Assembly: GCA_963771305.1 (NCBI GenBank)
Contig: CAVYTS010000041.1
Span: forward strand, 1 to 64,000
DNA length: 64,000 nucleotides
From: CAJCIT01 sp963771305
Lineage (GTDB): Bacteria > Acidobacteriota > Terriglobia > Bryobacterales > Bryobacteraceae
Direction of reading: 5' to 3'
Shown one piece after another: positions 25,563-35,042 of the stretch. The position numbers and the translations under genes were made by a program. Every line of letters starts with the position of its first letter. Positions within the stretch are counted from its first letter, which is position 1. The notes beneath the pieces were generated by a model. That model saw only the letters and a list, made by a program, of their open reading frames with translations, ran no database searches and was not told where the DNA came from.

Positions 25563-28037
25563 CTACTCTTCGCGCAGAGCGATCATCGGGTCTACGGTGC
25601 TCGCGCGTCTCGCTGGAATATAACAAGCCAGAAGCGCCGCAAAGAGTAGAATCGCAGCGACAGCCCCAAACGCCCCCCAATCCATGGTTCCCGTCCCATA
25701 CAGTGTGCTTTGCATTGCTCGCGCTACGAAGTACGCGCCACCCATCCCGATAACTAGTCCGCCCACGGCCAGCGTCATGCCTTCCCGCAACACTCTTGTA
25801 ATAACATCGCTGCGCCCCGCGCCAAGGGCCATTCGCAGCCCGATCTCCGGGATTCTTTGCGCCACCGTGAACTGCATAACCCCATAAATCCCCAGTGCCG
25901 CGAGCAGCAGAGCTACACCCGCCAAACTCCCGTAGAGAATCATGCCGAACCGATCACCCACAAACCGCTCCTCCTTCACCCGCTCCATCGTCCGCACATT
26001 AGCCAGGGGCAAGGTGGGATCGAGCGAGTGCACGGCCGCCGCGATCGCTTTCTGCATCTGGTCTGGATTCATTCCCGTTCGAACGGCGATCCCGGCGCCG
26101 GGCCACGGACTCTGCCAAAAGGGAACATCAATCTCGGGCCGGTCGGGATCCCCCAACCGCCCCCCGTTCTGCACATCGTGAAATACGCCAATGATCTGCC
26201 AAGAAATGGCTGGCCCCAGCTTCGTCACTCCGGGAATCAACTGTTCGACCTCTACCCGTTGCGTCAGTGGATCTTTCCCGGCCAGATATTTGTGCACGAA
26301 CTCTTCGTTCACCAACGCCACGGGTGTACTCGACGCCCTATCCTGCTCGGTGAAAACGCGCCCCTTCACCAGGCGAACTCCGAACGTCTCAAAGTATCCG
26401 GGAGTCGCCATTTGAAAACCCGCCCCTGGCCTTGACGAAGGGTCGCTGACTGTTGCACCGGCCAAGTTGAATGGCATTCCGAAACCTGTCCCTTCGAGAG
26501 GCAGACCCGTGGCCGCCGTCGCGCGCGTTACACCGGGCACGGCCTCAATTCTCCGCAGCAACTCCCCATAAAAGCTTGTAATCTGTTCCGGCTTAGTCAG
26601 TCTCCCGTCCGGTACCGGAAGGAAGAATGTCAGGACATGGTCGGCCTTGATTCCTAGGTCCACCTGCGTGCGGTTTACAAAGCTATGAACCGTCAATCCG
26701 GCGCCCGTGAGTAGCGCCAGCGCAAGTGCAAACTCCGCGACCACCAGCGCGCTCCGCAGTCCTCTGTGGCCGCTGCTTACAGATCGGCCGCCGCGCTTGA
26801 GGTTCTCGTTCGGATCGACGGCGGTGGCCTGCCATGCCGGGGCGCACCCAAAAAGCAAACCCGCGAGAATCGTTGTAGCCAACGTAAACAGAAGCACGGG
26901 CATGCTAAGGCGCACGTCCGCTTCCGAAGGTAGCGTCGAGGGCGGCATCAGGGACGTCGTGATCTTCAACAAAATAAAGCTGAGCGCAATGCCTAGGGCG
27001 CCCCCCACCAACGCTAGCGTCAGGCTTTCCGTCAGTAGTTGCCGGAACAGTTGCCCCGGCGAAGCTCCAATCGAAATCCTCAGCGCCACCTCCCTTTGCC
27101 GCGCCGTCCCGCGCGCCAGAAGCAGGTTCGCCACGTTCACGGACGCAATCAATAGGACGAAGCTTACCGCCCCGAGGAGCAGCCACAAACTAGTCTTGGT
27201 GTCTGAATCCAGGAAATCGTTCTTGAGCGGTTCCACGGTCGCGCCCCAACCCTTATTCGATTTCGGGTAGGCCTCTCCGATTCGCTTCGCTACCGCGTCC
27301 ATATTCTGCTGGGCTTGCGTCATCGACACCCCTGGCTTGAGGCGCCCCATCACCAACAGCCAGTGAAAGTCGTGATTGATCTGCTCTGGCTTGAACGTCA
27401 GCGGGACGAAGATCTCGGCGTCAAGGCGATCCGCTCGCCCCGGCTGCAGTACCCCGACCACGCGATAAGGTTCTCCGTTCAGACTGATGTCTTTGCCAAT
27501 AATTCGCGGGTCTGAGCCAAAGCGATGCGCCCACGTCCGGTGGGCCATGACCATTACATGGTTCTTACCGGCCTGGTCCGCGTCCAGCGGATAACCGGCT
27601 CCGAGAAACAACGGTTCGCCCAGCATCCGAAACCAACTGGAAGATGCGGTCTGCCCCTGAATCTGTTCGGGCGCATCCTTCGTGGCAAGGTTAAAGCTGT
27701 TGCCGGTGAACGCAACAAGATCCTGAAATACGGTCGCCTGTTGCTTCCAGTCCAAAAAATCGCCGGCTGAAACACCATTGCGGCCTCCCCCAATTTTGGA
27801 CCAGACCATTACCAACTGATCGGGATTTGGGTACGGCATTGGTGCCAGCAGTGTGGCGTAGACAACGCTGAAAATAGCCGTATTGGGACCGACGCCAAGT
27901 GCCACGGCGAGCACCGCTATCGTAGCGAAGCCCGGGTTTCGAAGAATCTGTCTGAAGGCGAAGCGAATGTCACGGACAATCTGGGTCACCTTACACGGCT
28001 CTGCATGTAGACGCCCAAGGTACGAAAGACAATCCAT
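25563..28037 (-). CDS. ADOP-type ABC transporter permease (FtsX/MacB family)
   Basis: The 824-residue protein has the acidobacterial duplicated orphan permease layout. A short cytoplasmic head (DIRFAFRQILRNPGF) is followed by a first membrane helix, a MacB-like periplasmic domain (MPYPNPDQLVMVW), an FtsX block of three helices (VNVANLLLARGTARQREVAL), then a second periplasmic domain and a second FtsX block (GLRMALGAGRSDVITRVLREG). It ends TVDPMIALREE, the typical tail. No ATPase gene is adjacent, which is usual for ADOP genes. Likely role: export or mechanotransmission for an unknown substrate. An alternative start is the GTG before TQIVRDIR. Confidence 0.9.
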   Translation of the reverse strand: MDCLSYLGRLHAEPCKVTQIVRDIRFAFRQILRNPGFATIAVLAVALGVGPNTAIFSVVYATLLAPMPYPNPDQLVMVWSKIGGGRNGVSAGDFLDWKQQATVFQDLVAFTGNSFNLATKDAPEQIQGQTASSSWFRMLGEPLFLGAGYPLDADQAGKNHVMVMAHRTWAHRFGSDPRIIGKDISLNGEPYRVVGVLQPGRADRLDAEIFVPLTFKPEQINHDFHWLLVMGRLKPGVSMTQAQQNMDAVAKRIGEAYPKSNKGWGATVEPLKNDFLDSDTKTSLWLLLGAVSFVLLIASVNVANLLLARGTARQREVALRISIGASPGQLFRQLLTESLTLALVGGALGIALSFILLKITTSLMPPSTLPSEADVRLSMPVLLFTLATTILAGLLFGCAPAWQATAVDPNENLKRGGRSVSSGHRGLRSALVVAEFALALALLTGAGLTVHSFVNRTQVDLGIKADHVLTFFLPVPDGRLTKPEQITSFYGELLRRIEAVPGVTRATAATGLPLEGTGFGMPFNLAGATVSDPSSRPGAGFQMATPGYFETFGVRLVKGRVFTEQDRASSTPVALVNEEFVHKYLAGKDPLTQRVEVEQLIPGVTKLGPAISWQIIGVFHDVQNGGRLGDPDRPEIDVPFWQSPWPGAGIAVRTGMNPDQMQKAIAAAVHSLDPTLPLANVRTMERVKEERFVGDRFGMILYGSLAGVALLLAALGIYGVMQFTVAQRIPEIGLRMALGAGRSDVITRVLREGMTLAVGGLVIGMGGAYFVARAMQSTLYGTGTMDWGAFGAVAAILLFAALLACYIPARRASTVDPMIALREE

Positions 28038-28232
28038 CTTCTTACCTATGACTTACAGAAAGGAGTGTGCGAAATGTGTTCGCGAGTGGAGAGCGCTGTC
28101 CGAATCAGGACACCCGGACTCGATCACCAAAGGCCACGGCGCTAGCTCGGACGGCAACAATCGCTGGCCCCGGACCGGAACGGCTACCGACATGGGACGA
28201 TATCGTTCGACCGGTAGGTGGACTATCTCTCG

Positions 28233-31200
28233 TCAAAAGCTGAATTTTATCGCCAACTGCACGATTCGTGGCGGGGCGGCGCTGACCACTTGCCCGAATG
28301 AGGAGCTTCCAAGCACACTGTTTACCGACGAGGGTCCGAAGAACTGAGCGTGATTGAAAACATTGAAGGCTTCTAAGCGTATTGAGAGAGCGGTAGTTTC
28401 TTTAAACAAGATTGTCTTGCTGATCGCCATATCGTAGTTCTCGGCGCCGGGACCGTAGAGAAAACGTCGCGGGCTGGTGCCCGGCGTTCCCAAGGGCTGC
28501 AGGCTGAACAACGACGTGTTGAAGTAGCTGTTGCCGTTGCGTGGATTGCGGTTGATGGCCAGCGGGCCGGGCGTGTACTGCGGCTCATCGATGCTGGCGT
28601 TGTTGACGCCATTCGGGTTGGTTCCCAACAGCGAGTTGTCGCCATTGTTAATCATCGTTACAGGAAAGCCGGTGCTAAAACGGGTAATGCCGGAGAGACG
28701 CCAGTCCCGGGTCCAGCCGTTGCTCGCGTGAAACAGGCGATCGAGCGGGAGTTCGTAGTCATAGCTAGCAACAAAGTTTTGCGTGATATTGAACGATGAA
28801 ATCGCATAACTCAACTTTCGGTTGGTAGGATTTACTTCCTCGCCCAGATTCGATGAGTCATCCAACGACTTAGAGAATGTGTAAGCCGCCAAAAGTTGCA
28901 GCCGGCCGCTGGTATGACGAACGCTCAGCTCGAGCGCGTTGTAATTCGAGACGCCGACCGTGGATTGATAAGCATTACTGCCGAAGTTCGATCCGAGCAC
29001 CTGGCGCGTGCCGTTCACCGTCTGCCCGGATGCGGTGGTATAAACATTGCCTTCTCCAAAGGGCCCGCAGGCGGTTGTCCCCGGAGCCACTTGGCTCGGC
29101 TGGCTCAGGCTGAGACAGAGGGCCGGATTGCCGGGATTTGATTCCACCAGAACCAGGAGACGATGACCGCTATTGCCAACGTAACTGGCGCTGGCGATGG
29201 TGCTGGCTCCCAACTGCCGCTGCAACGAGAACATATATTGCTGGGAATAAGGAATCTTGTTGGCGGTGTTGTAAGTAGGAATCCCACTGATGGGAATGTA
29301 TTGAGACCAATCGATATTGGAATCGGGATTGGTTCTAGAAACGTTTAGCGGCGCGAGGCTGACCGGAAATGGCTGGCCGAAATTCTGTCCGGTGGACGCC
29401 GTCACAAACGGATCGTTGAAGAAAGGCGAGACTGGACTGGTATAGGTCGTGCCATAGGGCGCGTTGCCGGCTGCAACCGCCACAGTCAGGGCCTCGATCG
29501 CCGTGTAATATATGCCGAATCCCGCGCGTATGCTGGTTTTTCCGGGGCTACCTACTAGCTTGCCAAGGAAGCTATCTTCCTCGAACTGCGGCGAGTAAGC
29601 GATGCCGACGCGTGGAGAAAACTCATTGCCCGGCGGCGCGATGGTGCGATCGACGCCGGGATCGCCGGGATAGAGAATGCCGGAAGGCGCTCCGGGAAAG
29701 ACCAACGAATCCTGGCCCGGCGAAAACGTGGAGATCTGGTTGTATTTCTCGTACCAAGGCTCGATGCGATCCCAGCGGAAGCCATAGTTGAAAGTAAGCT
29801 GCGAATTGATGCGCCAGCTATCCTGTGCGTAAGCGCCGACATACTTATTGCGGCTGTAGAAGAAATTCAGCTGGCTCTGGTTATACTGGCTGGGCGCTCC
29901 GAGCAAGAAGTCCGCGAAATCGCTGCCTGTTTCGCTTCCGACAAAGGAGAAGCTGCCATTGAATTGCGCAATGGGATTCGCATTCACCTGGTCGTAGTGG
30001 GCCTCGCCGCCGAACTTAAAGGTGTGCGTGCCAACAACGCGGGAGAAGCCGTCGGAAATCTGGTAGGTATTGTTCACCTGCTTTAGTTCGTTAGTGTTGG
30101 TTCCAATGGAAAAGCTATTGAAGACGATGTTCTCCACACCCTCATTCTGAGGCGCAAGGGGCACGATGCTCGGCTCACCGAGGGCGGTAACGAACCCCTG
30201 CGAAACCAGACTAACGCCCAAACCGCCTTGCGGCTGCCCCAGCAGCGTATAGTCCCGTATGAAACTGACATTGAATTCGTTCACCGCATTGGACCCGAAC
30301 GATTTGGTGTCGCTTAGGCTGAGCAGTTGAGCGCTACCCACTGACAACGCGTTGAAGCCAGGAACACTGGCTCCTCCCTGGGCCACCGGATAGGGATTGT
30401 CGAGAGTGTAGTCATCGTGGAAGTAATAGGCGGACAGCATGCCGAAACGGGTGATCGCGTCGAGTCGCGCGCCACCTTTGTCGTCGCCCAGCGTCTGATT
30501 ATAGGACGAAGTCGCGAAGGAGCTGGGGCCTGCATTGGGCAGCGGAATATACTTCAGCAGTTGCTGCGCGGGCCCAGACCAGACATTCTTCGGAATTATC
30601 GCGCTCGGGAATACACACTGATATGGACTCACGCAGCCGGGCGTGTAATAGTCTTCTCCGGCGGCGACCGGATATCCAAGCTTTTGCGAAAGCAGGTTTG
30701 CGAAATAGGACCCGTTGACGGTACCGGTGAGGGAGGACTCCAAATCCGAGAGGTTCCCTAAACGGTCCTGCAGAGATGGGACCGGAATGGACCCGGTGTC
30801 GATCCCTTGGATTTGGCGTGTGCCCTGGTAGTCGACGAAGAAGAAGACCTTATCGCGGCGCACTGGGCCACCCAGAGTGGCGCCAAATTGATTCTGATGA
30901 AAAGTGCCGCGAGTGGGCGAGAAGTAGTTACGCGCATCAAGATCGGTGTTACGAAGGAATTCGAAGACGTTGCCATGGAGGTCATTGCTTCCCGACTTCG
31001 TCACGACGTTGATCTGTCCGCCGCTGAACTCGCCATATTCGGCGTCGAAGTTGTTGGTAAGGACACGGAACTCGGCAATGGAATCGAGGTTGGGGACGAT
31101 GGCCGTGCCCATGTTGACGTCCTCTTCGGCGTCGCTTCCATTCACGATGAAGGCATTGGCGAATTCGCGCTGGCCGTTGACGGAAATCGTGCCCGGATTC

Positions 31201-31778
31201 AGGCTGCCGGACGGGGAAAAGACGCTCGCTCCGACGTCCTGCACGGTATTGGAGGTGATGGATGTGGCGGGAGCAACGCCCGGCTGCAAAGAGAGCAAGT
31301 CGGTGAAGCTGCGGCCATTGATGGGCACTGCCGTCATCTGGTGACCTGAAATGACCTCGCCCATTTGCGTGCTGGCTGTGTCCACGTGGACGGCACTTTC
31401 ATTCACGGTGAGCGCTTCGGTTTTGGTTCCTGCAACCAGCGAAACGTTTACCACCAACGCGCTATTGGCGTCGACCGCAATTCCAGTGCGTTCGTAGGGC
31501 TGAAAACCCTGAACCGTGACGCGAATGGAATACAAACCTACTGGTAAGACTGGGAGCGCGTACGAGCCGTCTTGAGTCGTTGTCACACGCTGCTCGACGC
31601 CAGTGCCATCATGAGTGGCGACAACGGCCGCCCCTGGCACGATCGCTCCGGTTGGATCGGTGACCGTTCCCTCAATGCGGCCGCCCACACTGGCCCATAC
31701 TGACACCCACGAAACGAGAGATAAGGCTGCAATCCGCAGCCCGCCATTTTGCGTTACAACCTTCTTCCGTAGAAACAC
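28233..31778 (-). CDS. TonB-dependent receptor, Oar-like, with CarboxypepD_reg domain (2)
   Basis: I place the start at the GTG at 31778 (VFLRKKVVTQNGG), preceded by AAAGGA; a TTG start further upstream would add a poorly behaved leader. From this GTG the protein has 1181 residues, the same length as receptor 1. It has a signal peptide, a regulatory-like domain (GRIEGTVTDPTGAIVPGAAV), a plug (VPINGRSFTDLLSLQPGV) and a long barrel ending AIKFSF. Many blocks are shared with receptor 1 (NNFDAEYGEFSGGQINVVTK, FGATLGGPVRRDKVFFFVDY), so the two are paralogues. The gene is divergent from the integrase at 32.2 kb. Confidence 0.92.
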   Translation of the reverse strand: MFLRKKVVTQNGGLRIAALSLVSWVSVWASVGGRIEGTVTDPTGAIVPGAAVVATHDGTGVEQRVTTTQDGSYALPVLPVGLYSIRVTVQGFQPYERTGIAVDANSALVVNVSLVAGTKTEALTVNESAVHVDTASTQMGEVISGHQMTAVPINGRSFTDLLSLQPGVAPATSITSNTVQDVGASVFSPSGSLNPGTISVNGQREFANAFIVNGSDAEEDVNMGTAIVPNLDSIAEFRVLTNNFDAEYGEFSGGQINVVTKSGSNDLHGNVFEFLRNTDLDARNYFSPTRGTFHQNQFGATLGGPVRRDKVFFFVDYQGTRQIQGIDTGSIPVPSLQDRLGNLSDLESSLTGTVNGSYFANLLSQKLGYPVAAGEDYYTPGCVSPYQCVFPSAIIPKNVWSGPAQQLLKYIPLPNAGPSSFATSSYNQTLGDDKGGARLDAITRFGMLSAYYFHDDYTLDNPYPVAQGGASVPGFNALSVGSAQLLSLSDTKSFGSNAVNEFNVSFIRDYTLLGQPQGGLGVSLVSQGFVTALGEPSIVPLAPQNEGVENIVFNSFSIGTNTNELKQVNNTYQISDGFSRVVGTHTFKFGGEAHYDQVNANPIAQFNGSFSFVGSETGSDFADFLLGAPSQYNQSQLNFFYSRNKYVGAYAQDSWRINSQLTFNYGFRWDRIEPWYEKYNQISTFSPGQDSLVFPGAPSGILYPGDPGVDRTIAPPGNEFSPRVGIAYSPQFEEDSFLGKLVGSPGKTSIRAGFGIYYTAIEALTVAVAAGNAPYGTTYTSPVSPFFNDPFVTASTGQNFGQPFPVSLAPLNVSRTNPDSNIDWSQYIPISGIPTYNTANKIPYSQQYMFSLQRQLGASTIASASYVGNSGHRLLVLVESNPGNPALCLSLSQPSQVAPGTTACGPFGEGNVYTTASGQTVNGTRQVLGSNFGSNAYQSTVGVSNYNALELSVRHTSGRLQLLAAYTFSKSLDDSSNLGEEVNPTNRKLSYAISSFNITQNFVASYDYELPLDRLFHASNGWTRDWRLSGITRFSTGFPVTMINNGDNSLLGTNPNGVNNASIDEPQYTPGPLAINRNPRNGNSYFNTSLFSLQPLGTPGTSPRRFLYGPGAENYDMAISKTILFKETTALSIRLEAFNVFNHAQFFGPSSVNSVLGSSSFGQVVSAAPPRIVQLAIKFSF

Positions 31779-32226
31779 ACTAAATCCTTTGCCTTTCTTG
31801 ACTTCTTTGGGCAGTGTCGGCTGGACGCAGTTTTGGCAGCTTCCTGCAACACGATTGCGTGTCAAGTACCTAGAGGTTGAGCCTATACGCCGGATTGCGA
31901 CTCGCGAAGATTCGAACGCTGATTACACGCTGCGCGATCTCCTCAGCTCCGCAAGGGTTCTAAGGCGACGGAACCAGTCCAAATGGTCACAGAATCAATA
32001 TACGATCAAAATAGTCTTCAATGCAAATTGATTTCATATGGAAAGTGAATGACGGCAGGGAAATGACGTTATCGGGAAGAGAAGAGAGGAAAGGCCTCGG
32101 GCGCGCCCCGCACCCGCCTGGCTGGATTAATGGGATTTGCACAGCCACCGCCCTGGGCGCGCCGGACATCAACTTGACTGTTCTTCAACACCATTACATG
32201 AATGGAGTCCGGACAGAGTTCACCGC
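31779..32226. other. Divergent intergenic region between receptor 2 and integrase
   Basis: About 450 bp with no supported gene. It should hold the promoter of receptor 2 (minus) and of the integrase (plus). AT-rich patches such as ATCAATATACGATC near 31990 are candidates. Confidence 0.35.
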
Positions 32227-33375
32227 ATGAGCGTTTTCAAGAACGGCAAGTTCTATCATTACGAGTTCAGACTGGAAGGGCGCCGGCATCGGGGTTCCAC
32301 CGGCACCGCGAACAAGCAACTGGCCATCAACGAGGAGCGCCGGCAGCGTGAGCAATTGAAAAAAAGCTACGGCCAGGTCCTGGAAGCGGAAGCCCGCGAA
32401 CAGCAAAGGAAGACGATTCAGCAAGCCGTAGATGAATTCCTAGAAGATTACCGGCCCAAACACCAGTCGGCCACGTATGCGGAATATGCGCTCGGGCATG
32501 TGAGCAGGCTACTCGGTGGCAGTCTGGTGGTAGAAATTACGCCAAATGCAGTGAAGCGATATCAGGTCGATCGTCTGCGAGAGAAAGCCAGCGCGAAGAC
32601 CATCAACGACGAAGTGCAATTGCTGATCCGGCTGTGCGGCGAGCAGGGCGCTTTGATTCGGGCTACTCTGCGCCGCGATAAGGCGTTAAGGCTGGCGCTG
32701 CCTCCTTCGCCCGGTCGGCCGTACAGCAGCGATGAGAAGGCGCGCATGCTGGAAGAGGCGCAAAAGCTACGCACTCCGCAGATGTACGCAGCCCTCGCAT
32801 TGGATCTAAACACCGGTCTCCGAGATAAGGAACTGCGCGAAATCAGGTGGCAGCAGATCGACTTGATCCAAAAGAAAACGCTCACGGTGGGCAAGTCGAA
32901 AACCGACGCAGGCACCGGGCGCGTGATCCCGCTGAACGTCACGGCCATCGCTGCGCTCGAAGCGCATGCCGCCTGGTACACCCGCCGGTTCGGGGAGTGT
33001 CGGCCCGAGTGGTTTGTCTTCGCTTTTGGGAAGCCCCTTCCCAATGACCCGACACGCCCAATCACGTCGTTCAAGACTGCGTGGACCAGGGTTCGGCGGA
33101 AGGCCGGTGTAACGGGTCGATGGCACGATAATCGCCACACGCTGATCACGGAACTCGCGGAGTCCGGAGCGGGCGACGAGGTGATCATGAGCATCGCGGG
33201 GCATGTCTCTCGCGCCATGCTATCGCGCTACTCCCACGTCCGCATGGAAGCAAAGCGGCGCGCTCTCGACGAAATCGCCACCCGCCAGCTAGCTGCCGAC
33301 GAGAAGCGCCAACAGGAAATCATAGAGCAGCAGGCTGTGGCGGTCTCTCCACTTCCGCCGGCAATGGTTCAGTAA
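32227..33375 (+). CDS. Tyrosine recombinase (phage-type integrase)
   Basis: From the ATG at 32227 the 382-residue protein has a short N-terminal arm-binding-like region (FYHYEFRLEGRRHRGSTGT), a SAM-like core-binding domain (VDEFLEDYRPKHQSATYAEY), and the catalytic domain: Arg in LNTGLRDKELREIRW, HxxR in WHDNRHTLITEL, and the Tyr nucleophile in HVSRAMLSRYSHV. Such enzymes integrate phages or islands at tRNA genes or other att sites. A tRNA-Asn 3' fragment lies 3.4 kb to the right, but no intact tRNA is in the window, so the target of this enzyme is not established. No excisionase gene is adjacent. Confidence 0.9.
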   Translation: MSVFKNGKFYHYEFRLEGRRHRGSTGTANKQLAINEERRQREQLKKSYGQVLEAEAREQQRKTIQQAVDEFLEDYRPKHQSATYAEYALGHVSRLLGGSLVVEITPNAVKRYQVDRLREKASAKTINDEVQLLIRLCGEQGALIRATLRRDKALRLALPPSPGRPYSSDEKARMLEEAQKLRTPQMYAALALDLNTGLRDKELREIRWQQIDLIQKKTLTVGKSKTDAGTGRVIPLNVTAIAALEAHAAWYTRRFGECRPEWFVFAFGKPLPNDPTRPITSFKTAWTRVRRKAGVTGRWHDNRHTLITELAESGAGDEVIMSIAGHVSRAMLSRYSHVRMEAKRRALDEIATRQLAADEKRQQEIIEQQAVAVSPLPPAMVQ

Positions 33376-33587
33376 ATGCGAAACCGTGTCATTGGCTGGC
33401 TGGTGGTGGGGCTGTAACAAAACGACCCGCATCCCCGGCATTAACGAGTTCGTTGGCATTTCCTGGGGGCCGCGGGCCGCGTTGTCAGTACAGCGGCTCT
33501 GTCAAACCTGCAGCGCGAAGGCGAAAACGTCTGCGGTTTCAGGCGCTGGCGAATCCGAGTCGTCTCTTATGGCCGGTCCATCGAACC

Positions 33588-34964
33588 TTAATGAGGATCA
33601 ACGATAAGGCTCACCTTCTCGTTCTTCAGGACGAACTGAGATTCGTCCATGCGATGCAGCCTGGCGCTGACAGTCACTCCATTCACGATGCCGGTGAGAT
33701 TGAGAAGGTTCGGCTGCGACTGCTGCAGGGTCAGTCTCCCCTTCCAATCCGGGTCGCCACTGTCCGAAAGGTTCGCCGTCGTGGCCCCATTGTCAAGATT
33801 GAATGCGATGTAATCGACTTCACCATTCCGGATCTGGATCGCAGCCTCGCCGGGCGCGTCAAAAACCAGCCTAACCCACCGGTCATCGCCTGACCCGATA
33901 TGCAGGTCGTCTGCAAGGTGTTTGGTAAACAGGGTATGCTGCGGTTCCCCTAAAGGCGAGAAATCGTCGACCGTCCAAATGCCCCGCAGCGGAACCGCAA
34001 TAGCGGACGCCTTTGTGATCCGGGCATATCGCGAGGCATTGTCGGCGAGGCAGACCACAAAGAGACATACGCCGAGCGCGGCCTGCAGAATGCGAGCTCC
34101 CTTATCGATCCACTTGCGTCCGGACAGGGGCACAGGCCGCAGCGGAGAGGCGGACCGATTCAGAACCAAGAGCCTCGCCAACCGAGGAATTTCCGGCGCT
34201 GCCAGAAAAATCGCCATCAGCAGCAGATTGAAGGAGAAAAGTTTGACGTTCACGTTGTAGGCGATGTTGAGAGCGACTACGTTGCTCAACACAAGGACAC
34301 AGAGGATGGCCCCCAGATTAGACAGGCGAGGGACGAGCAACAAGATTCCGCCCAGAACCTCAAGAGAGCCGCTGAAAATCGTATAACCTTTCGAGGCGGC
34401 CATGAAGCGCCACATGAGATTAAAGTGATTCAGATTCCCGAGCGGCTGCACCAGGTCCATCCTGGTGATGGAGTGGAATTGCATCGGAAAAACCTTATCG
34501 AATCCATACATGAACATGATGGATGCCAGCGCAAGCCGCAGGAAAAGGCTGAGCCATGCGTGTAGCCTCCGGTAATCCGTTCGCTTGCTGTCCCGGATCG
34601 ACCAGAGAAGCACGCCAAAAAGCGCGGCGGCAACAAAACAGAAGTGCTCGACCCAGTCAAACAGACTGTCGCTCGATCCGTCCCCGAATTCAATCGGCTG
34701 CTGAATGCCCAGCAGATGTCTCCCCACCCAGGGGATGACACCGTGTAAGCCCGCTTCGAGTGGAAAGAAGGGCGGCCTTCCTTGTTGATGGATAACAAGC
34801 GCCATCAATGTGGAAAATGCATACACGGCGTAAATGACGAAATAGCAGAAGGAGATTCGGAAAAGGATGCGGGTCGCGGGGTTCCACCCAGCGAGCCAGT
34901 CGCTGTCATGTGATTCCAGAGATAGTCGTTCTGGATAGAACTGAGGGTCGCTTTTCAATTTCAC
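33588..34964 (-). CDS. Multi-pass membrane protein, DoxX/HTTM-like, with soluble C-terminus
   Basis: I chose the GTG at 34964 because AAGGGA precedes it by about 6 nt. The 458-residue protein has around eight membrane helices (ISFCYFVIYAVYAFSTLMAL, LASIMFMYGFDKVFPMQF, GGILLLVPRLSNLGAILCVL and others). The GFDKVFPMQF and LEVLGGILLL blocks recall DoxX-like proteins. A ~150-residue soluble C-terminal region follows, rich in beta strands. It could handle quinone or thiol redox chemistry at the membrane, but that is guesswork. It is convergent with the integrase gene. Confidence 0.6.
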   Translation of the reverse strand: MKLKSDPQFYPERLSLESHDSDWLAGWNPATRILFRISFCYFVIYAVYAFSTLMALVIHQQGRPPFFPLEAGLHGVIPWVGRHLLGIQQPIEFGDGSSDSLFDWVEHFCFVAAALFGVLLWSIRDSKRTDYRRLHAWLSLFLRLALASIMFMYGFDKVFPMQFHSITRMDLVQPLGNLNHFNLMWRFMAASKGYTIFSGSLEVLGGILLLVPRLSNLGAILCVLVLSNVVALNIAYNVNVKLFSFNLLLMAIFLAAPEIPRLARLLVLNRSASPLRPVPLSGRKWIDKGARILQAALGVCLFVVCLADNASRYARITKASAIAVPLRGIWTVDDFSPLGEPQHTLFTKHLADDLHIGSGDDRWVRLVFDAPGEAAIQIRNGEVDYIAFNLDNGATTANLSDSGDPDWKGRLTLQQSQPNLLNLTGIVNGVTVSARLHRMDESQFVLKNEKVSLIVDPH

Positions 34965-35042
34965 GCATCCCTTTCCGGCAACGCTAAAATTCAATACCGT
35001 ATACCTTCGGCGATTACGTGGACTAAGCCATGCTCAGCAAGG

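Noticed and set aside
32137..32226. 30 extra N-terminal codons on the integrase
   Set aside because: The extension (many His, Arg, Pro, Ser) does not look like a protein, and the ATG at 32227 begins the expected domain.
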